A stretch of DNA of 64,000 nucleotides, from NCBI RefSeq assembly GCF_041146395.1, contig NC_090989.1, positions 286,737,343-286,801,342 of the forward strand, given 5' to 3'. The notes beneath the pieces were generated by a model. The model saw nothing but the letters and a program-made list of their open reading frames with translations. It was not told the origin of the DNA and did not search any database. Below are positions 61,881 to 64,000 of the stretch, one piece after another (within the stretch, counting starts at the first letter, position 1; each line of letters starts with the position of its first letter). The position numbers were made by a program, and so were the translations under genes. The DNA is from Eulemur rufifrons. Lineage: Eukaryota > Chordata > Mammalia > Primates > Lemuridae.

Positions 61881-64000
61881 TCAAGGCAGAAAAACATGCC
61901 TGGCTTTGGCAATAATAAAATGTTCCCTGGGAGCTACTAGAAATACGTAGCAGAGTGGAAGCTCAGCTGCCTGTGGAGTCCAGGCAGGTAACCGTGAGCC
62001 AGGTTGTAACATGAAAGAGTGGCGTTGTCTTTGGAGAACTGCGAAGTCCATGCCCCACCTAGAGGGTTCACTGTTAATCGGCTCCAGCAGATTATTACCA
62101 TGTGGGAATGTGGGTGCAGTATTGCCAGATTTTCTGATTTTTCAAGAGAGCTAGAAGTGTTGATTTTTCACGTGAAGTCTTCTGATTTATAAATGTAGGT
62201 AGTTATCCTTTAACACACTGTGGAGACCAACCTTGTGTGGGTCCAACAAAAATATCTGTCTGCTGAATTCTGCTTACTGGCAATGTTTGGTAGGGTTGTA
62301 CCTGGTATACTGTGGAAGCAACAACAGATTTATATGATGGGAAAAGGGTGGTAACCACATATAATAAGCTCATTACTAGTGTTGAAGTGTAGGTTGCTTA
62401 GTTTAAACATGGTGCTTAGTCTGATGTTTGAGTTCAGTTTTCATATGGATCAGTTAATTATAGATGGGCGAGGGGGAATTGCTGCCTGCAGCTTTTTGCC
62501 TTCTAATTGCATGCTTTCATTTGCAGATAGGGCCAGTTTGGAGTGTGTGGATTTTTGAGTGAAACCTCTTCCCCAGATGAGAAGAAACCTTCAAGGAGAA
62601 ACTATTGGCAGTGAGTCTGCAGAGTCATCTGGATGCATAATGTGGAATGTTCTAAGCCCAGACGTAGCTGAATGGGTGGCTCCACTGATGAGGAGTGGTA
62701 AGTCTGATTGTCCCCACTGATAATTAAGTAACCTCAATCCTTTCCATAAAAATAGGACGACTTCTGCATTCTTAGCATTTACTGATGAACAGTAAGTTAA
62801 TTTTCGTATCACTGGGAAAGACAACAGTTCAGTTTAAGAGAATTCTTTATCCCTATCAGTGTATTTAATGTATGATATCAGAATTTGGCTTTCTTCTTCC
62901 AGTTAGGCACATCTCTTCCTTTGCTTATGTATTTTTCTTTTTTATTTCTTCTTCATTCCAAGGCCGGAAATATTCTTGAAATATGCAGCCAACACTGAAG
63001 TGATGGTCATGATGGTTACCGGTATCCATGGTAATCTTAGTTGTAGTGGATCTCATTCCCTCTGGAAGTGACTGTTCTAGTAATGGATACGAGAGACAGT
63101 TTTGGCTGATGGGAGATAAAAGAGAACTCTGCAAGAGGCTTCTGGGGAAGGTTTTCTTGCATTTGAGAAAAGGAAGAAAAAAGATGGTCACTCTTCTCTC
63201 CGGGGCTGGTTTTATCTGGATGTGACATCTGGGACTGCTGTAGCCATTTTTCTAGTAGCTCGAAGGCGATGCCTCCATGACGGAGGGCAGCACCAACAGG
63301 ATTGCAGAAAAGTAGAACTGGAGCCCCGTTTACTGTGCCTACAGCCACCCTACCTGAATTGCTTTATTGTTTAAGTAGTTTTGCCTTGAGATTTTCTGTT
63401 ATTTGCTATAGAAATCATCCACATTCGTTTGATTTCTTCCTTTTCTGATTACCAAAGCCCTATCTTTTAGTGTCTCAGGCATTTCTACTTGATTGTTTTA
63501 TGCTGTTCAGGAATGTTTGAAGTCAAAGGCTATGTTTATATCCCTATCATGTCTGACATTAATGCGCTCTTCTTAGTGAATTCCTAAGTACATATTTGTT
63601 GAACTGAATTATTTGAATGGTGGAGTATTTGAAAAACCAGTCCATGGAATTGAATAGAGATTTTCTTCTAATTCACGTCCTTTTCTTTAACCACACTACT
63701 TCCCTCTAGGATTATTAGTGAAGTTTGACTTTTTATTTAAGATGACTAGTGTGTAATATATGTTCAGGTGGTTAGTTCTACTCTAAAACATATTGCTTGG
63801 ATTTTGCCTTTTGTTTTTGTGCAACTTTACCATCAGAACCAGAATACTCGTACATGTTTGAGTATTGGCTTTCAGTCTAATAAATGCAATTTTGTTTTCT
63901 TCTCCATTATAAATCTGAGAATAAACTTTGTGTTTTCTGTGCTAATTGTAAGAATGAGGGACGTGAGCAGTAGGAAACATAGTTCAGGAATGATTTGTAT
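61881..64000. other. No gene identified; possible old repeat at 63030-63345
   Basis: The part at 63110-63345 (CTCTGCAAGAGGCTTCTGGG, ATGTGACATCTGGGACTGC, GAGGGCAGCACCAACAGGAT) has the feel of an ancient LTR or DNA-transposon remnant. The minus frame across it (63037-63348) is therefore not called. Around 62525-62620 an acceptor-like GCAG and donor-like CAG/TGAG occur without a recognisable product. Confidence 0.4.

Noticed and set aside
63037..63348. 103-codon minus-strand frame that looks protein-like
   Set aside because: The sequence has the character of an ancient interspersed repeat. There are no splice sites or start context, and I could not assign a family.

Overview
This is nuclear DNA from a strepsirrhine primate, most likely a lemur. 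The strongest clue is the Alu family. Several copies (1105-1449, 28465-28797, 43216-43540, 52474-52813) carry the lemur-type middle region, with a CTATATAT...TTTTTAG...TGTCCATATAA stretch before the right arm. They sit with a lemur-type L1 3' end (14390-14570) and older L1M, L2, MIR, MER2 and hAT fossils. Most long open frames lie in GC-rich or repeat DNA and are not genes.

The left part (1-40.5 kb) is a mosaic of duplicated pieces. It holds broken, unprocessed fragments of three unrelated genes: one TPPP exon (2311-2455, minus), an RBM44-like run of exons (18.28-20.83 kb, plus) and a run of LAMA5 laminin N-terminal exons (25.99-27.45 kb, plus). In human these genes lie near three different chromosome ends, so this looks like a subtelomere-type or pericentromere-type duplication zone. 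Embedded in it are two direct copies of a 6-7 kb duplicon (5227-11396 and 29881-36783). Each has a GC-rich left half, a long minisatellite of about 23-24 bp units with a near-ideal inverted CCAAT box (NF-Y site) in most units, a second GC-rich stretch, and an antisense endogenous-retrovirus fragment with a protease active-site motif. The first array also contains an inverted block that forms a large hairpin. Two other minisatellites (21.29-21.83 kb and 23.44-23.64 kb) lie between the duplicons.

The right part (40.5-64 kb) looks like ordinary gene territory. A CpG island with a tandem GC-box array (40.86-40.97 kb) appears to be the promoter of a plus-strand gene. Its probable non-coding first exon ends at 41167 and its probable first coding exon is 46051-46109; I cannot name the gene. 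Downstream lies an antisense, full-length retrocopy of UBXN2A mRNA (50817-55801). It has 14-bp target-site duplications, a poly(A) tail and a reading frame open until one frameshift near its end. Just left of it, an Alu is interrupted by an inverted copy of a sequence 1 kb away. The remainder is intron-like or intergenic DNA with Alu, L1, L2, MIR and DNA-transposon fossils. No rRNA, tRNA, CRISPR or prokaryotic feature was seen.
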